In this document: positions 1 to 9,414 of the stretch, one piece after another
Numbering within the stretch: the stretch's first letter is position 1
Layout: each line of letters begins with the position of its first letter
Assembly: GCA_020848545.1 (NCBI GenBank)
Contig: JADLHZ010000068.1
Coordinates: forward strand, 1 to 63,642
DNA: 63,642 nucleotides
Source of the DNA: Deltaproteobacteria bacterium
Lineage (GTDB): Bacteria; Myxococcota; JADLHZ01
Direction of reading: 5' to 3'
Position numbers and translations under genes: made by a program
The notes under the pieces: model-generated
Database searches by the model: none
Seen by the model: the letters and a program-made list of their open reading frames with translations, nothing else
What the model was told of the DNA's origin: nothing

Positions 1-216
1 CAGCGCAGAGATCGACTTCGACGCGCGCATCTGTAGAGTGCTCGCATGCGCGGCAGCGACACGAAGCAAGCGACGATGTTGAGCCTGATCACCCCCGAGC
101 ACCGAGTGCCGAAAGAGCATCCGCTGCAAACGCAAGATTCGCCGCCATTCGGTCCGTCCCGGGCAAGCCATGTACCACTCCCGGTGTGCCACGTGCTACA
201 TGAGGGAGCGATGGAC

Positions 217-1080
217 ATGTCGCGCTATCTCGGTTGTGCGCTCGTTCTTGTTTGTACGCAGTCGGGCATCGCCGGCGCCACCAAGACCGTCGCCGAGAGG
301 GCCGCTGAGTACGACGCAAGCGTGCTGATGACCGTCGTCGAGACCTATCCGGATCTCCCCATCGCCAACTCGTTCCGCAAGAAGAAAGGGCCGCCGAAGA
401 CGGTGGTCATCAAGCAGGGCGACACGGAGCTCGCCCGCGAGACGCTCGACCCAAGCGGCGTCGTCACCGCGACGACCGGCTCGATCCCGGACGGTCCCGT
501 GCGCATGTACTACACGTCGATCCAGATGGCGCGCGAGCTGTTCTACAAGAACAACGTGCGGCACGGACCAGACAAATCGTTCGATCGGAACGGTAAGGTC
601 ATCGGCGAAGCCACCTGGTCGAACGGCAAGCCTGTCGGGATGCGCCGTCAATTCGAGGTCGACACCGGGCGCTTGCTCCGCGAAGAGCTCTGGAAGGACG
701 GCGAGCTCACCGAGCTCAAGACCTTCTGGGTGGATGCTGGCGGCAAGCAGCGCAGCGAGGAGTCGTTCGCAGGGGGCAAGGCGAAATCGAAGCGCTACTT
801 CGACCTCGACGGACGCCCCATCTCGGAGAAGGCGTGGGCCGTGCTCGACGACCCAGAAATCGCGAAAAAGAGCGGTCCCGTCGTGCACCAGGACGGGAGC
901 GGCAACGGCGAACGCTGCATGCGCGACGAGCAGTGCCGCTCAGGCCGCTGCGTGCAAGACGGACAGCCGTATTGCGGGGCGAAGAAGGGCTTTCGCATGG
1001 ATCTCGGCCCCGGCCAGCACTGTGCCCGCCACTCGTGGTGTGCGTCAGGCGTCTGCGAGCAATCGTCGCGTTGCCGTTGA
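217..1080 (+). CDS. Secreted YwqK/MORN-repeat protein with Cys-rich tail
   Basis: I place the start at ATG 217 because an AGGGAG ribosome-binding site (203-208) sits 8 bases upstream, whereas the ATG at 211 is too close to it. The 287-residue product begins with a hydrophobic signal sequence (about residues 1-21, ending in GIAGA), so it should be exported. The middle holds YwqK/MORN-like repeats of the form 'DRNGKVIGEATWSNGKPVG', normally found in cell-surface or TA-annotated proteins of unknown biochemical role. The tail has two copies of a 'C-x4-5-C-x-S-G-x-C' module (GERCMRDEQCRSGRC and GQHCARHSWCASGVC), like the Dickkopf-type disulfide modules common in myxobacterial secreted proteins. 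No catalytic residue is recognisable. Its 3' end faces a minus-strand gene across a period-6 repeat tract. Confidence 0.75.
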   Translation: MSRYLGCALVLVCTQSGIAGATKTVAERAAEYDASVLMTVVETYPDLPIANSFRKKKGPPKTVVIKQGDTELARETLDPSGVVTATTGSIPDGPVRMYYTSIQMARELFYKNNVRHGPDKSFDRNGKVIGEATWSNGKPVGMRRQFEVDTGRLLREELWKDGELTELKTFWVDAGGKQRSEESFAGGKAKSKRYFDLDGRPISEKAWAVLDDPEIAKKSGPVVHQDGSGNGERCMRDEQCRSGRCVQDGQPYCGAKKGFRMDLGPGQHCARHSWCASGVCEQSSRCR

Positions 1081-1184
1081 TCGCGCCCGCGGTGGCGCTC
1101 GGCGATCGCGGCCTAGGTTGTTGAAAAAGGGTAGCGACGGGCCGTCCGGGATGAAGAGTGATCGAACCGCTTTGTAGTTTTCCC

Positions 1185-1262
1185 TTGCCCTGACCCAGGC
1201 CCTGGCCCTGACCTCCCATGCCCTGGCCGCGCACGCGACCTCGACCGTGACCATGACCGCGC
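1185..1262. repeat. Degenerate period-6 tract between convergent genes
   Basis: Thirteen consecutive hexamers share the pattern nnnCCn or CCnnGA: TTGCCC, TGACCC, AGGCCC, TGGCCC, TGACCT, then CCCATG, CCCTGG, and later CCTCGA, CCGTGA, CCATGA. The tract lies in the 304-base gap (1081-1384) between the 3' ends of two convergent genes. I see no gene or other structure in the rest of that gap. Confidence 0.6.
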
Positions 1263-1384
1263 GGTTGGCATGAGGGCGTGTCTGGTGTGAAAACAAAGGC
1301 TTGCGTCGAGCGGCGATCGTTCGGTTTGGATTGCCGCAGCAGGTGTGGAAGGCGCGGGCGAATGGAAACACCTCACCTGCCGCA

Positions 1385-1744
1385 TCACCGCCTGATTGCG
1401 TTTTCAGTCGCGAACGCCTGTATGGTGTCCGGTGCTCGCGTCGATGCCGAACGCGGGGCCGCCGCTCGCGGCTTTTCCGGCGAGATGGGCACAGGGCCGC
1501 TGCGCGCGCTCGGACCGACGTCGCGCGACGCTGCGGCAGCGACGTTGCCGACCATCGTGTTGCGGTTCTCGACGATGCCGGACTTACCGACCCTCGGCGC
1601 CTGCGGATCGACGAGCGCGGGCTTCGCCGCTTCGGTGGGCGCCTTCGGGGCTTCGTGCGCCTGCTGCGCCTCGGCCGCCTTGTGCAGCTCGTCAGCCGTC
1701 TTCCTCATCAACTGCGAAACCGAGAGTTGTTTCAACGTCGTCAT
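1385..1744 (-). CDS. Small Ala/Pro-rich protein of unknown function
   Basis: This 119-residue product is not recognised. It starts MTTLKQLSVSQLM, and the first ~30 residues could form an amphipathic helix. The remainder is rich in Ala, Pro and charged residues and is probably disordered. It is preferred over the longer overlapping plus-strand frame because nearly all its codons end in G or C, and because it has a normal composition with no cysteine, whereas the opposite frame is full of Cys. There is no close ribosome-binding site, and no signal peptide or membrane segment. The ATG at 1744 is the first convincing start: upstream residues lose the codon bias. It diverges from the lipoprotein gene that starts at 1956. 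Confidence 0.55.
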   Translation of the reverse strand: MTTLKQLSVSQLMRKTADELHKAAEAQQAHEAPKAPTEAAKPALVDPQAPRVGKSGIVENRNTMVGNVAAAASRDVGPSARSGPVPISPEKPRAAAPRSASTRAPDTIQAFATENAIRR

Positions 1745-1844
1745 GCGCTCGGTTATCGCGATCCACCAGGCGAAGACGTGTGACACGCGGCACCGGTCGC
1801 TGCGAATCCAACAGACCGACAAATGACCAACAGTCGTTATTTCG

Positions 1845-1874
1845 TTGACAACCTTCCGTCGAATGGAGTCTACG
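1845..1874 (+). promoter_or_regulatory. Possible sigma-70 promoter for the Cys-rich lipoprotein pair
   Basis: A perfect -35 hexamer TTGACA (1845-1850) is followed after 18 bases by TCTACG (1869-1874), a weak -10. It lies about 80 bases upstream of the ATG at 1956, within the divergent intergenic region. Assigned by eye only. Confidence 0.3.
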
Positions 1875-1955
1875 CCCGCCGCCCTCCGGAAGGGCGATGC
1901 AGTGAGACCCTTTGAGCTTGCGAAGCGGGACCGGGCCCGCCCGAGAAAGAGCAGC

Positions 1956-4241
1956 ATGCGATCCTCTCTCGCTTTTATTTTTCTGATCCTGCTGAGCCAC
2001 TGCACCGTCCCCGTCGTCAATCCTGGCGGCATCCTCGGCGGCGGAACGGCCGGCGTCGGCGGCCAGAGCGGCAACAGCGCCGGCGCGACGCCGCAGAACC
2101 AAGCGGTCTGCGACGCAGCGAACATCTGCGACGGAAAGTGCGTCGACACGCAGAACGATCCGCAAAACTGTGGCACCTGCGGCACCGTGTGCGACGCGAG
2201 CGAGTCGTGCACCGGCGGCGCCTGCGAGAAGCTCGGCTGCGGCCGCGGCATCAGCCAGTGCACGAACAAGTGCGTCGACTTGCAGAACGATCCCGCCAAC
2301 TGCGGCAAGTGCGGCAAGGCGTGCCAAGCGATCGAAGTGTGCAGCAAGGGTAAGTGCGGCTCGAGCTGCGGCAACGGCGTCAGCCAGTGCGGCAACGTGT
2401 GCGTCGACATGCAGAACGACGCGACGAACTGCGGCGGCTGCGGCATCGCGTGTAAAGAAGGCGAAGTCTGCACGAAGGGCGCCTGCACGCTGACCTGCGG
2501 CACCGGCACCACGAAGTGCGGCAGCGCCTGCGTCGACGTGAACAACGATCCGTCGAACTGCAGCCAGTGCGGCAAGAAGTGCGGCGCCAGCGAAGTCTGC
2601 ACCGAAGGCGCGTGCGGCTCGAGCTGCGGCTCCGGCACCGAAGACTGCAGCGGCGTCTGCGTCGACACCAGCAGCGACACCGACAACTGCGGCGCCTGCG
2701 GCACGGCGTGCACGGCCGGCGAGATCTGCCAGTGGGGCGAATGCCAGATGGTCTGCGGCGGCAACACCGTCAAGTGCGGCGACAAGTGCGTCGACCCGGT
2801 GAACGACGGCCAGAACTGCGGCGGCTGCGGCCAAGTCTGCGACAACGGCAAGATCTGCATCAACGGCGGCTGCTCGGCGCTGCAATGCGCCCCGGGCAAC
2901 ACCTGGTGCGCGCTCGGCTGCGTGAACCTGAAGACCTCGAACGGCAACTGCGGCGCCTGCGGCAACGTCTGCCCGGCGAACAACGTGTGCAAGAACGGCG
3001 CATGCACCTTCTGCGACAGCGCAACGACCGACTGCGACGGCGACGGCTGGAAGGTCTCCGAAGGCGATTGCTGCGATCGCGCCGGCACCTGCGGCGCCGA
3101 GCCGGAGAAGGTGAACCCGGGCGCGATCGAGGTCGTCGGCAACGGCGCCGACGACAACTGCAACGGCCAAACCGACCTCTTCGACACCCAAGACACCATC
3201 GCCTGCGACTCCGGGCTCACGTCGAACAGCGTGGCCGCGACGGACTACGCAAAGGCGATCGGGATTTGTCGTTCGACGACGCTGAATCCGGCGGCGAAGA
3301 AGGACAAGACCTGGGGCCTCCTCGACGCCAAGATCGTGCGCGCCGACGGCTCCGCGATCTCCGGCACGACGAGCACGCAGCTGGCGATCCGGCCGGGCTT
3401 CGGCACCAGCATCGCGCCGCTCGAAGGCAGCTCGCTCGCGGTCTTGTCGAGCGGCGTCGCGGCGGACAGCAACGACACGGCGCCGGGCCCGAACGGCGGC
3501 GCCCCCGGCGGTGCCAACGTCGACAACCGCTACGCCAACCAGCTGAACATCGAGACCTGCACGAGCCCGCTGTGCATCAAGGACTGGTTCAACGCCGCGA
3601 ACCCGCCGCTGAAGGCCGCCAAGGCGCTGCCGGTCGCGCCGAACTGCGGCAGCGGCACCGCCGGCTATCCGTCGTGGGCGAACGACTCGGTGATGCTCGT
3701 CTTGACGCTGCGCGCGCCGACCAACGCGCGCGCGTTCAGCTTCAACTCGTTCTTCTTCTCGTCGGAGTACCCTGAGTACGTCTGCAGCGAGTTCAACGAT
3801 CAATACGTGGCGCTCGTCGACACGCCGTCGGGGACGCCGTCGCCGATCCCGAACCCTGTCGACAAGAACCTGATGACCTACACCTCGGCCGGCAAGAAGT
3901 GGCCGATCGGCATCAACGTCGCCGGCGGCACCGACCTCTTCGCCGTCTGCCGCCCGCGCGCAGGCACCTCCGACCAGTGCTGGAACACCTCGGTGAGCCC
4001 GCAATCGTGCCAGCTCGGGCAGAACCTGCTCGCCGGCACCGGCTTCGAAAAGCCGACCGCGGATCCGTGCAACATCGGCGGCGCGACGTTCTGGCTGACG
4101 ACCGCCGGCAACGTCATCCCCGGTGAGATCGTCCAAGTGCGCATCGTCATCTGGGACGTCGGCGACGACCAGTACGACTCGGCCGCGCTCATCGACGGCT
4201 TCCAATGGCTGTCGAACGCGACCCTCCCTGGCACGAACTGA
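1956..4241 (+). CDS. Cys-rich lipoprotein, MopE motif, choice-of-anchor L domain
   Basis: The 761-residue product starts at ATG 1956, preceded by GAGAAAGAG, and has a short signal sequence ending in LLSHC (Cys16). His at -1 is unusual for a lipobox, so lipidation is likely but not certain. Residues ~50-350 are seven repeats of about 40 residues, with the pattern C-x-G-x-C-V-D-x-x-N-D-x-x-N-C-G-x-C-G-x-x-C. A MopE-type metal-binding motif follows (DGDGW...GDCCD...NPGA...DDNCNG, ~356-412). The last ~180 residues match the choice-of-anchor L domain (FSFNSFFFSSEYPE...NDQYVALVD), common in myxobacterial surface proteins. It is followed after 30 bases by a full-length paralogue, so the two are probably co-transcribed. 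The likely role is a cell-surface adhesive or matrix protein; this is inference. Confidence 0.8.
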   Translation: MRSSLAFIFLILLSHCTVPVVNPGGILGGGTAGVGGQSGNSAGATPQNQAVCDAANICDGKCVDTQNDPQNCGTCGTVCDASESCTGGACEKLGCGRGISQCTNKCVDLQNDPANCGKCGKACQAIEVCSKGKCGSSCGNGVSQCGNVCVDMQNDATNCGGCGIACKEGEVCTKGACTLTCGTGTTKCGSACVDVNNDPSNCSQCGKKCGASEVCTEGACGSSCGSGTEDCSGVCVDTSSDTDNCGACGTACTAGEICQWGECQMVCGGNTVKCGDKCVDPVNDGQNCGGCGQVCDNGKICINGGCSALQCAPGNTWCALGCVNLKTSNGNCGACGNVCPANNVCKNGACTFCDSATTDCDGDGWKVSEGDCCDRAGTCGAEPEKVNPGAIEVVGNGADDNCNGQTDLFDTQDTIACDSGLTSNSVAATDYAKAIGICRSTTLNPAAKKDKTWGLLDAKIVRADGSAISGTTSTQLAIRPGFGTSIAPLEGSSLAVLSSGVAADSNDTAPGPNGGAPGGANVDNRYANQLNIETCTSPLCIKDWFNAANPPLKAAKALPVAPNCGSGTAGYPSWANDSVMLVLTLRAPTNARAFSFNSFFFSSEYPEYVCSEFNDQYVALVDTPSGTPSPIPNPVDKNLMTYTSAGKKWPIGINVAGGTDLFAVCRPRAGTSDQCWNTSVSPQSCQLGQNLLAGTGFEKPTADPCNIGGATFWLTTAGNVIPGEIVQVRIVIWDVGDDQYDSAALIDGFQWLSNATLPGTN

Positions 4242-4271
4242 TTTTGCTGACGCACACGGAGAACTGAGCCG

Positions 4272-6623
4272 ATGAAAACGACGATCCAAACCCTCTCGAT
4301 GCTTTGCTTGCTCGGCCTCGCGAGCGCCTGCCAAGTCCCCTCTGTCAACCCCGGCGCCTTCGGCCTCACCGGCGGCACCGGCACCGGCCAAAGCCCGGCC
4401 GCCACCGATCCGAACGCGTTCTACTGCGACGAAGCCAACGTCTGCGACGGCAAGTGCGTCGACAAGAAGGTCGATCCCGCGAACTGCGGCGCCTGCGGCA
4501 CCGCGTGCGACGACGGTGAGCAGTGCAAGCGCGGCAAGTGCGTGGCGCAAGGCTGCGCGCGCGGCGTCACCCAGTGCGGCACGGCGTGCGTCGACTTGCA
4601 GAACGATCCCGGCAACTGCGGCGCGTGCGGCATGGCCTGCGGCGCCGGCCAAGTGTGCAGCAAGGCGGCGTGCGGCGCGAGCTGCGGCGCCGGCTCGACG
4701 AAGTGCGGCAACAAGTGTGTGGACCCGTTGAACGATCCGACGAACTGCGGCGGCTGCGGCACGGCGTGCGCGGCCGACCAAGTCTGCGTGCAGGGCGTCT
4801 GCGCCGTGAGCTGCGGCACCGGCAGCCTCGAGTGCAACAGCATGTGCGTCGACTACGAGAACGATCCGGACAACTGCGGCGAGTGCGACTACAACTGCTG
4901 GTCGGAAGAAGTCTGCGTGAAGGGTGAGTGCCAAACGTCTTGCGGTCCTGGCACCGACCTCTGCGGCTCGTCGTACTGGTGCGTCGACAAGCAGAACGAT
5001 CCGGCAAACTGCGGCGACTGCGACCTCGCGTGTGAGCCGGGCCAAATCTGTCAAGCCGGCAACTGCCAGACCGTCTGCGGCGGCGGCACCGTCAAGTGCG
5101 GTGGCAAGTGCGTGGACAAGACCACCGACACCTCGAACTGCGGCGCCTGCGGCACCGTTTGCCCGAGCGGCCAACGCTGCACGGCTGGCACGTGCACGAC
5201 GCTGCAATGCCCGACGGGTCAAGACTGGTGCGCGAGCGGCTGCGTCGACTTCAAGCGCGACATCAACAACTGCGGCGTCTGCGGCAAGACCTGCGCGGCC
5301 GGCCAGATCTGCAACAACGGTGCGTGCGCCGCGTGCGACAGCGCCGTCTCGGACTGCGACGGCGACGGCTGGAAGGTTTCCGAAGGCGACTGCTGCGACA
5401 AGGCCGGCACCTGCGGCTCCGAGCCGCACAAGGTGAATCCGGGCGCGATCGAAGTCGTCGGCAACGGCGTCGACGACAACTGTAACGGCAAGACCGACCT
5501 CTTCGACGCCGTCGACACGATCGCGTGCGACACCGGCCTCGCGTCGAACTCGACGAACGCGTTCGACTTCGCCAAAGCGATGGGCATCTGCCGCACGACG
5601 ACGCTGAATCCGGCCAAGCCGCAGAAGACCTGGGGCCTCATCGACGCGAAGATCCTGCGCGCCGACGGCACGCCGATCGGCGGCACCGGAACGACCGGCA
5701 CGACCGGTACCACTGGAACCACTGGCACGACCGGCGCCACCGGTCCGTCCGCGGGCCTCGCGCAAGCGTCGATCCGAACGGCGTTCGGCGCCAAGGTGAA
5801 GCCGCTCGACGGCGCCGCGCTCGTCGTCCTCTCGAGCGGTCTCGCCGCCGACGCGACGCAGACCGGCCCCGGCCCGAACGAGGGCGCACCCGGCGGTGAC
5901 AACGTCTCGGAAGACCTCGGCAGCGACGTGAACATCAGCACGTGTACGAACACGCTCTGCATCAAGGACTGGTTCAACTCGACGAACCCGCCGCTGAAGG
6001 CGTCGCAAGCGTTGCCGGTCGCGCCGGGCTGCGGCAGCGGCACCGACGGCTCGCCGCAAAACGCGAACGACTCGATCATGCTCGTGCTGACGCTGCGCGC
6101 GCCGACGAACGCGAAGGCCTTCAGCTTCAACTCGTTCTTCTTCTCGGCCGAGTACCCGGAGTTCGTGTGCTCGTCGTACAACGATCAGTACATCACGCTC
6201 GTCGACACGCCGGCGGGAACGCCGTCGCCGATCGCGAACCCGATCGACAAGAACCTCATGACCTACAGCTCGGCCGGCCAGAAGTGGCCGATCGGCATCA
6301 ACGTCGCCGGCGGCACCGACCTCTTCTCGGTGTGCCGTCCGAACGGCGGCGCCACGGACTCCTGCTGGAACGACGAGGTCAGCCCGCAATCGTGCCAGCT
6401 CGGCCAAGATCTCTTGGGCGGCACCGGCTACGAAGAGTCGAGCGGCGGCTGCAACGTCGGCGGCGGCACCTTCTGGCTGACGACGGCCGGCAACGTGATC
6501 CCCGGCGAGATCGTGCAGATCCGCATCGTCATCTGGGACGTCGGCGACAACGCGTTCGACTCGGCCGCGCTCATTGACGGCTTTCAATGGCTTTCGAACG
6601 CGACCCTTCCCGGCACGAACTAA
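4272..6623 (+). CDS. Paralogue of the upstream Cys-rich lipoprotein
   Basis: The 783-residue product has a clean lipoprotein signal (GLASAC, Cys20) and a GGAGA ribosome-binding site. It repeats the upstream neighbour's architecture: seven Cys-rich repeats (~35-350), a MopE-like motif (DGDGWKVSEGDCCD...DDNCNGKTD, ~357-413) and a C-terminal choice-of-anchor L domain (FSFNSFFFSAEYPEF...). The two clearly arose by tandem duplication. The main difference is an insertion of Gly-Thr-Thr triplets at residues ~471-491, absent from the neighbour. The fifth Cys repeat also has an extra residue pair (CGSSYWCVD). Paralogue pairs like this may allow heteromeric surface assemblies; that is speculation. Confidence 0.8.
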   Translation: MKTTIQTLSMLCLLGLASACQVPSVNPGAFGLTGGTGTGQSPAATDPNAFYCDEANVCDGKCVDKKVDPANCGACGTACDDGEQCKRGKCVAQGCARGVTQCGTACVDLQNDPGNCGACGMACGAGQVCSKAACGASCGAGSTKCGNKCVDPLNDPTNCGGCGTACAADQVCVQGVCAVSCGTGSLECNSMCVDYENDPDNCGECDYNCWSEEVCVKGECQTSCGPGTDLCGSSYWCVDKQNDPANCGDCDLACEPGQICQAGNCQTVCGGGTVKCGGKCVDKTTDTSNCGACGTVCPSGQRCTAGTCTTLQCPTGQDWCASGCVDFKRDINNCGVCGKTCAAGQICNNGACAACDSAVSDCDGDGWKVSEGDCCDKAGTCGSEPHKVNPGAIEVVGNGVDDNCNGKTDLFDAVDTIACDTGLASNSTNAFDFAKAMGICRTTTLNPAKPQKTWGLIDAKILRADGTPIGGTGTTGTTGTTGTTGTTGATGPSAGLAQASIRTAFGAKVKPLDGAALVVLSSGLAADATQTGPGPNEGAPGGDNVSEDLGSDVNISTCTNTLCIKDWFNSTNPPLKASQALPVAPGCGSGTDGSPQNANDSIMLVLTLRAPTNAKAFSFNSFFFSAEYPEFVCSSYNDQYITLVDTPAGTPSPIANPIDKNLMTYSSAGQKWPIGINVAGGTDLFSVCRPNGGATDSCWNDEVSPQSCQLGQDLLGGTGYEESSGGCNVGGGTFWLTTAGNVIPGEIVQIRIVIWDVGDNAFDSAALIDGFQWLSNATLPGTN
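5682..5745 (+). repeat. In-frame 9-base tandem repeat encoding Gly-Thr-Thr
   Basis: About seven units of GGC-ACG-ACC and synonymous variants encode a Gly-Thr-Thr run inside the second Cys-rich lipoprotein. Synonymous drift between units shows it is not brand new. A collagen-like G-x-x stalk or a flexible O-glycosylatable linker are both possible. Confidence 0.75.
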
Positions 6624-6646
6624 AAGCCGTAGAGACGCCGCACTCT

Positions 6647-7831
6647 ATGGGCTACCCCTCGCCGTTCCACGAGCGCATGGTCGCGCTCAACGAAACTTGG
6701 AAATACAAAGACTGGGCCGGCATCGTCTCGCCGTGCCGCTTCATCGAGAACCACGTCTACGAGTACACCGCGTTCCGGCAGGCGACGGGCCTCTTGGACG
6801 TCAGCCCGCTCTATAAGTACGAGATCACCGGCAAGGACGCAGGCGCCTTCATCAGCTACGTGACGTCGCGCGACGTGACGAAGATGAAGCCCGGCCGCGT
6901 GACCTACCTCTGCTGGTGCGACGATCACGGCAAGGTCATCGACGACGGTACAGTCACGCGCCTCGACGAGCAGACCTTCCGCATGACCGCAGCGGATCCG
7001 CAGTACGCGTGGCTCCTCGGGTACTCGTCCGGCTTCGACCTGAAGATCGACGACATCTCGCGTACGATGGCGGCGCTCGCGTTGCAGGGCCCGACGTCGC
7101 GCGACGTTCTAAAATCGTGCTCCGACCTCGGTGAGCTGAAGTTCTTCGGCAGCGTCGCCGCGAAGCTCGCGGGGAAGAAGGTGCGGATCAGCCGCACGGG
7201 CTACACCGGCGATCTCGGCTACGAAGTCTGGTGCGATTGGAACGACGGCGTCGCCGTGTGGGACGCGTGCATGCAAGCGGGCAAAGCCTACGGCATCGTC
7301 GCGGCGGGCCTCGACGCGCTCGACATGGCACGCATCGAAGCCGGCTTCATCTTGCTCGGCGTCGATTATTTTTCGGCGCTGCACGTGACGGTGCCAGAGA
7401 AGAAATCGTCGCCGTACGAGATCGGCCTCGACGGCACCGTGGAGCTCGATCGCGATCCCTTCGTGGGTCAGAAGGCGCTGCGCGCGGCCCGCGAGAAAGG
7501 CAGCGAGCGCGCGTTGGTGGGCCTCGAGCTCGACTGGCCGGAGCTCGAAGCGATGTACTCCGAGCACGACATGGCGCCGGCGCTGTCGTCGATGGCGAGC
7601 CGCGAGTCGTTGCCGATCTACTTGGACGGCGGGCAAGTCGGACGCGTGTCGTCGTCGAGCTGGTCGCCCACGCTGAAGAAGTACTTGGCGATCGGCAGCG
7701 TGCGGCGCGAATTGTCTGCGGTCGGGACGGTGCTCGAAGTCGAGCACACCGTGATGTTCGAACGCCGCACCGTGCACGCGCGCGTCGTCGAACGGCCGTT
7801 CTTCGATCCGGAACGAAAGCGCAAACCATGA
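6647..7831 (+). CDS. GcvT-family aminomethyltransferase-like protein
   Basis: This 394-residue protein belongs to the glycine-cleavage T-protein / dimethylglycine-dehydrogenase C-terminal family, which transfers C1 units from amines to tetrahydrofolate. Visible family features are GLLDVSPLYKYEITG (~48-62), the Asp-containing KVIDDGTVTR (~96-105; D99/D100 match the catalytic Asp region) and RTGYTGDLGYEVW, where the usual Glu of GYTGE is Asp. I chose ATG 6647 (AGAGACG upstream) over ATG 6587, which would overlap the preceding lipoprotein. No H, L or P proteins are nearby, so a classical glycine-cleavage role is unlikely. Its ATGA overlap with a flavoprotein gene suggests an N-methyl or amine demethylation pathway that passes formaldehyde to folate. 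The substrate is unknown. Confidence 0.8.
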   Translation: MGYPSPFHERMVALNETWKYKDWAGIVSPCRFIENHVYEYTAFRQATGLLDVSPLYKYEITGKDAGAFISYVTSRDVTKMKPGRVTYLCWCDDHGKVIDDGTVTRLDEQTFRMTAADPQYAWLLGYSSGFDLKIDDISRTMAALALQGPTSRDVLKSCSDLGELKFFGSVAAKLAGKKVRISRTGYTGDLGYEVWCDWNDGVAVWDACMQAGKAYGIVAAGLDALDMARIEAGFILLGVDYFSALHVTVPEKKSSPYEIGLDGTVELDRDPFVGQKALRAAREKGSERALVGLELDWPELEAMYSEHDMAPALSSMASRESLPIYLDGGQVGRVSSSSWSPTLKKYLAIGSVRRELSAVGTVLEVEHTVMFERRTVHARVVERPFFDPERKRKP

Positions 7832-9414
7832 AGACCTATGACGCGATCGTGATCGGCGGCGGCCACAACGGGCTCACGACCGCCGCGTACCTGGCGAAGG
7901 CCGGCAAGAGCGTGCTGCTCCTGGAGCGCCGGCACGTGCTCGGCGGCGCCGCCGTCAGCGAAGAGATCTTCCCGGGCTACACCTTCTCGGCGTGCTCGTA
8001 CGTTGTTTCATTATTGCGCCCGAACGTCATCAGAGAGCTCGAGCTGCCGCGCTTCGGCCTGCAGATCCTCCCGCTCGAGACCACCTTCAACCCGCTGCTC
8101 GACGGCCGCTACCTGCTCCGCGGCAAGGATCCCGAGACGACGTATCGTTCCTTGGCGAAGTTCTCGAAGAAGGACGCCGAGACGGCGCCCTTGTTCTCGC
8201 AAGCGATGGCCGAGCTGTCGCGCATGGTGAAGCCGATCATCGACGGCCCGGCGCCCGACCCGGCCTCGTTCAAGCCGAAGGATCTGTTCTCGCTCCTGCG
8301 CCTCGGCCGCATCTTCAAAGACGCCGGCGAAGACTTCGTCGCCGCGCAGGTGAAGATGATGACGATGAGCGCCGTCGACTTTCTCTCCGAGTGGTTCGAG
8401 GCGGAGCAGCTCATCTCGCCGATGAGCGCGAGCGGCATCATCGGAACGTTCTTGGGCGTGCGCTCGCCCGGCACCGCGTACGTCTTGCTCCACCATTATA
8501 TGGGCGAGATCGACGGGTCGTTTCGCGCGTGGGGTCTGCCGAAGGGCGGCACCGGCGCGATCTCGATGGCCATCGCGAAGTCGGCGCAGCACTTTGGCGC
8601 CGAGATCCGCACGAACGCCGGCGTTTCAAAGGTGCTGCTCGAAGGCGACAAGGCCGTCGGCGTGGTCTTGGAGAACGGCGACGAGCTGCGCGCGAAGACG
8701 GTGATCTCCGGCTGCGATCCGCGGCGCACGTTCTTGGGCTTCGTCGGCGAGAAGTCGTTGGACGGCGACTTCGTCAAGCAGATCAAGCGGTATAAAATGC
8801 GCGGCTCGTCGGGCAAAGTGAACCTGGCGCTGGATCGGCTGCCGTCGTTCAAGTCGCTGCCTGGCGATGGGCCGCACTTGAAGGGCGACATCACCTTCGC
8901 GCCGTCGATCGACTTCTTGGAGAAGGCCTACGACGACGCCAAGTACGGCGCGTTCTCGCGGCGGCCGTTCATGAACATCGTCTTTCCGTCGGTGACCGAT
9001 CCGAGCGTGGCGCCGGCTGGCAAGCACGTCATGTCGATCTTCGTGCAGTACGCGCCGTATCATTTGAAAGAAGGCCCGGAGGCGTGGCCGTCGCAGAAGG
9101 AAGCGTTCGGCGACGCCGTCTGCAACATGGTGGAAGAGCTGGCGCCGGGCTTCAAGAGCTCCATCCTGCACCGGCACATCCTGACGCCGTGGGATCTCGA
9201 AAAAGAGTACGGCCTCACCGAAGGAAATATTTTCCACGGTGAGCTGTCGATCGAGCAGCTCGCGTTCTTCCGTCCTGCGTCGGGCTTCGCGCGCTATCGG
9301 ACACCGATCAGGAACCTGTGGCTCTGCGGCTCCGGCGCGCATCCCGGCGGCGGCGTGATGGCCGGGCCGGGCTGGCTCTGCGCCAAGACCATGCTCGAGG
9401 AGGGCGCCGTATGA
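7828..9414 (+). CDS. FAD-dependent oxidoreductase, PYROXD2/phytoene-desaturase type
   Basis: The 528-residue protein has an N-terminal Rossmann FAD-binding motif (AIVIGGGHNGLTTAAYLAKAG) followed by the ERRHVLGGAA segment. The C-terminal FAD contact GSGAHPGGGVMAGPG is typical of PYROXD2-like and carotenoid-desaturase-like amine oxidases. No signal peptide or membrane anchor is visible. The start overlaps the stop of the GcvT-like gene as ATGA (7828-7831), so the two are translationally coupled. No carotenoid genes are nearby, so a role on amines or amino-acid derivatives, in concert with the folate-linked transferase, is the better guess. Confidence 0.8.
   Translation: MKTYDAIVIGGGHNGLTTAAYLAKAGKSVLLLERRHVLGGAAVSEEIFPGYTFSACSYVVSLLRPNVIRELELPRFGLQILPLETTFNPLLDGRYLLRGKDPETTYRSLAKFSKKDAETAPLFSQAMAELSRMVKPIIDGPAPDPASFKPKDLFSLLRLGRIFKDAGEDFVAAQVKMMTMSAVDFLSEWFEAEQLISPMSASGIIGTFLGVRSPGTAYVLLHHYMGEIDGSFRAWGLPKGGTGAISMAIAKSAQHFGAEIRTNAGVSKVLLEGDKAVGVVLENGDELRAKTVISGCDPRRTFLGFVGEKSLDGDFVKQIKRYKMRGSSGKVNLALDRLPSFKSLPGDGPHLKGDITFAPSIDFLEKAYDDAKYGAFSRRPFMNIVFPSVTDPSVAPAGKHVMSIFVQYAPYHLKEGPEAWPSQKEAFGDAVCNMVEELAPGFKSSILHRHILTPWDLEKEYGLTEGNIFHGELSIEQLAFFRPASGFARYRTPIRNLWLCGSGAHPGGGVMAGPGWLCAKTMLEEGAV

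Noticed and set aside
1278-1826. Plus-strand 182-codon gene opposite the small minus-strand gene
   Set aside because: Unusually Cys-rich shadow with poor codon bias. The minus frame has consistent G/C third positions.
1692-6587. A 1,631-codon open frame on the minus strand opposite the two Cys-rich lipoproteins
   Set aside because: It mirrors the repetitive plus-strand codons, is extremely Arg/Ala/Val-rich, and has no plausible domain. The plus-strand genes have signal peptides and known domains.
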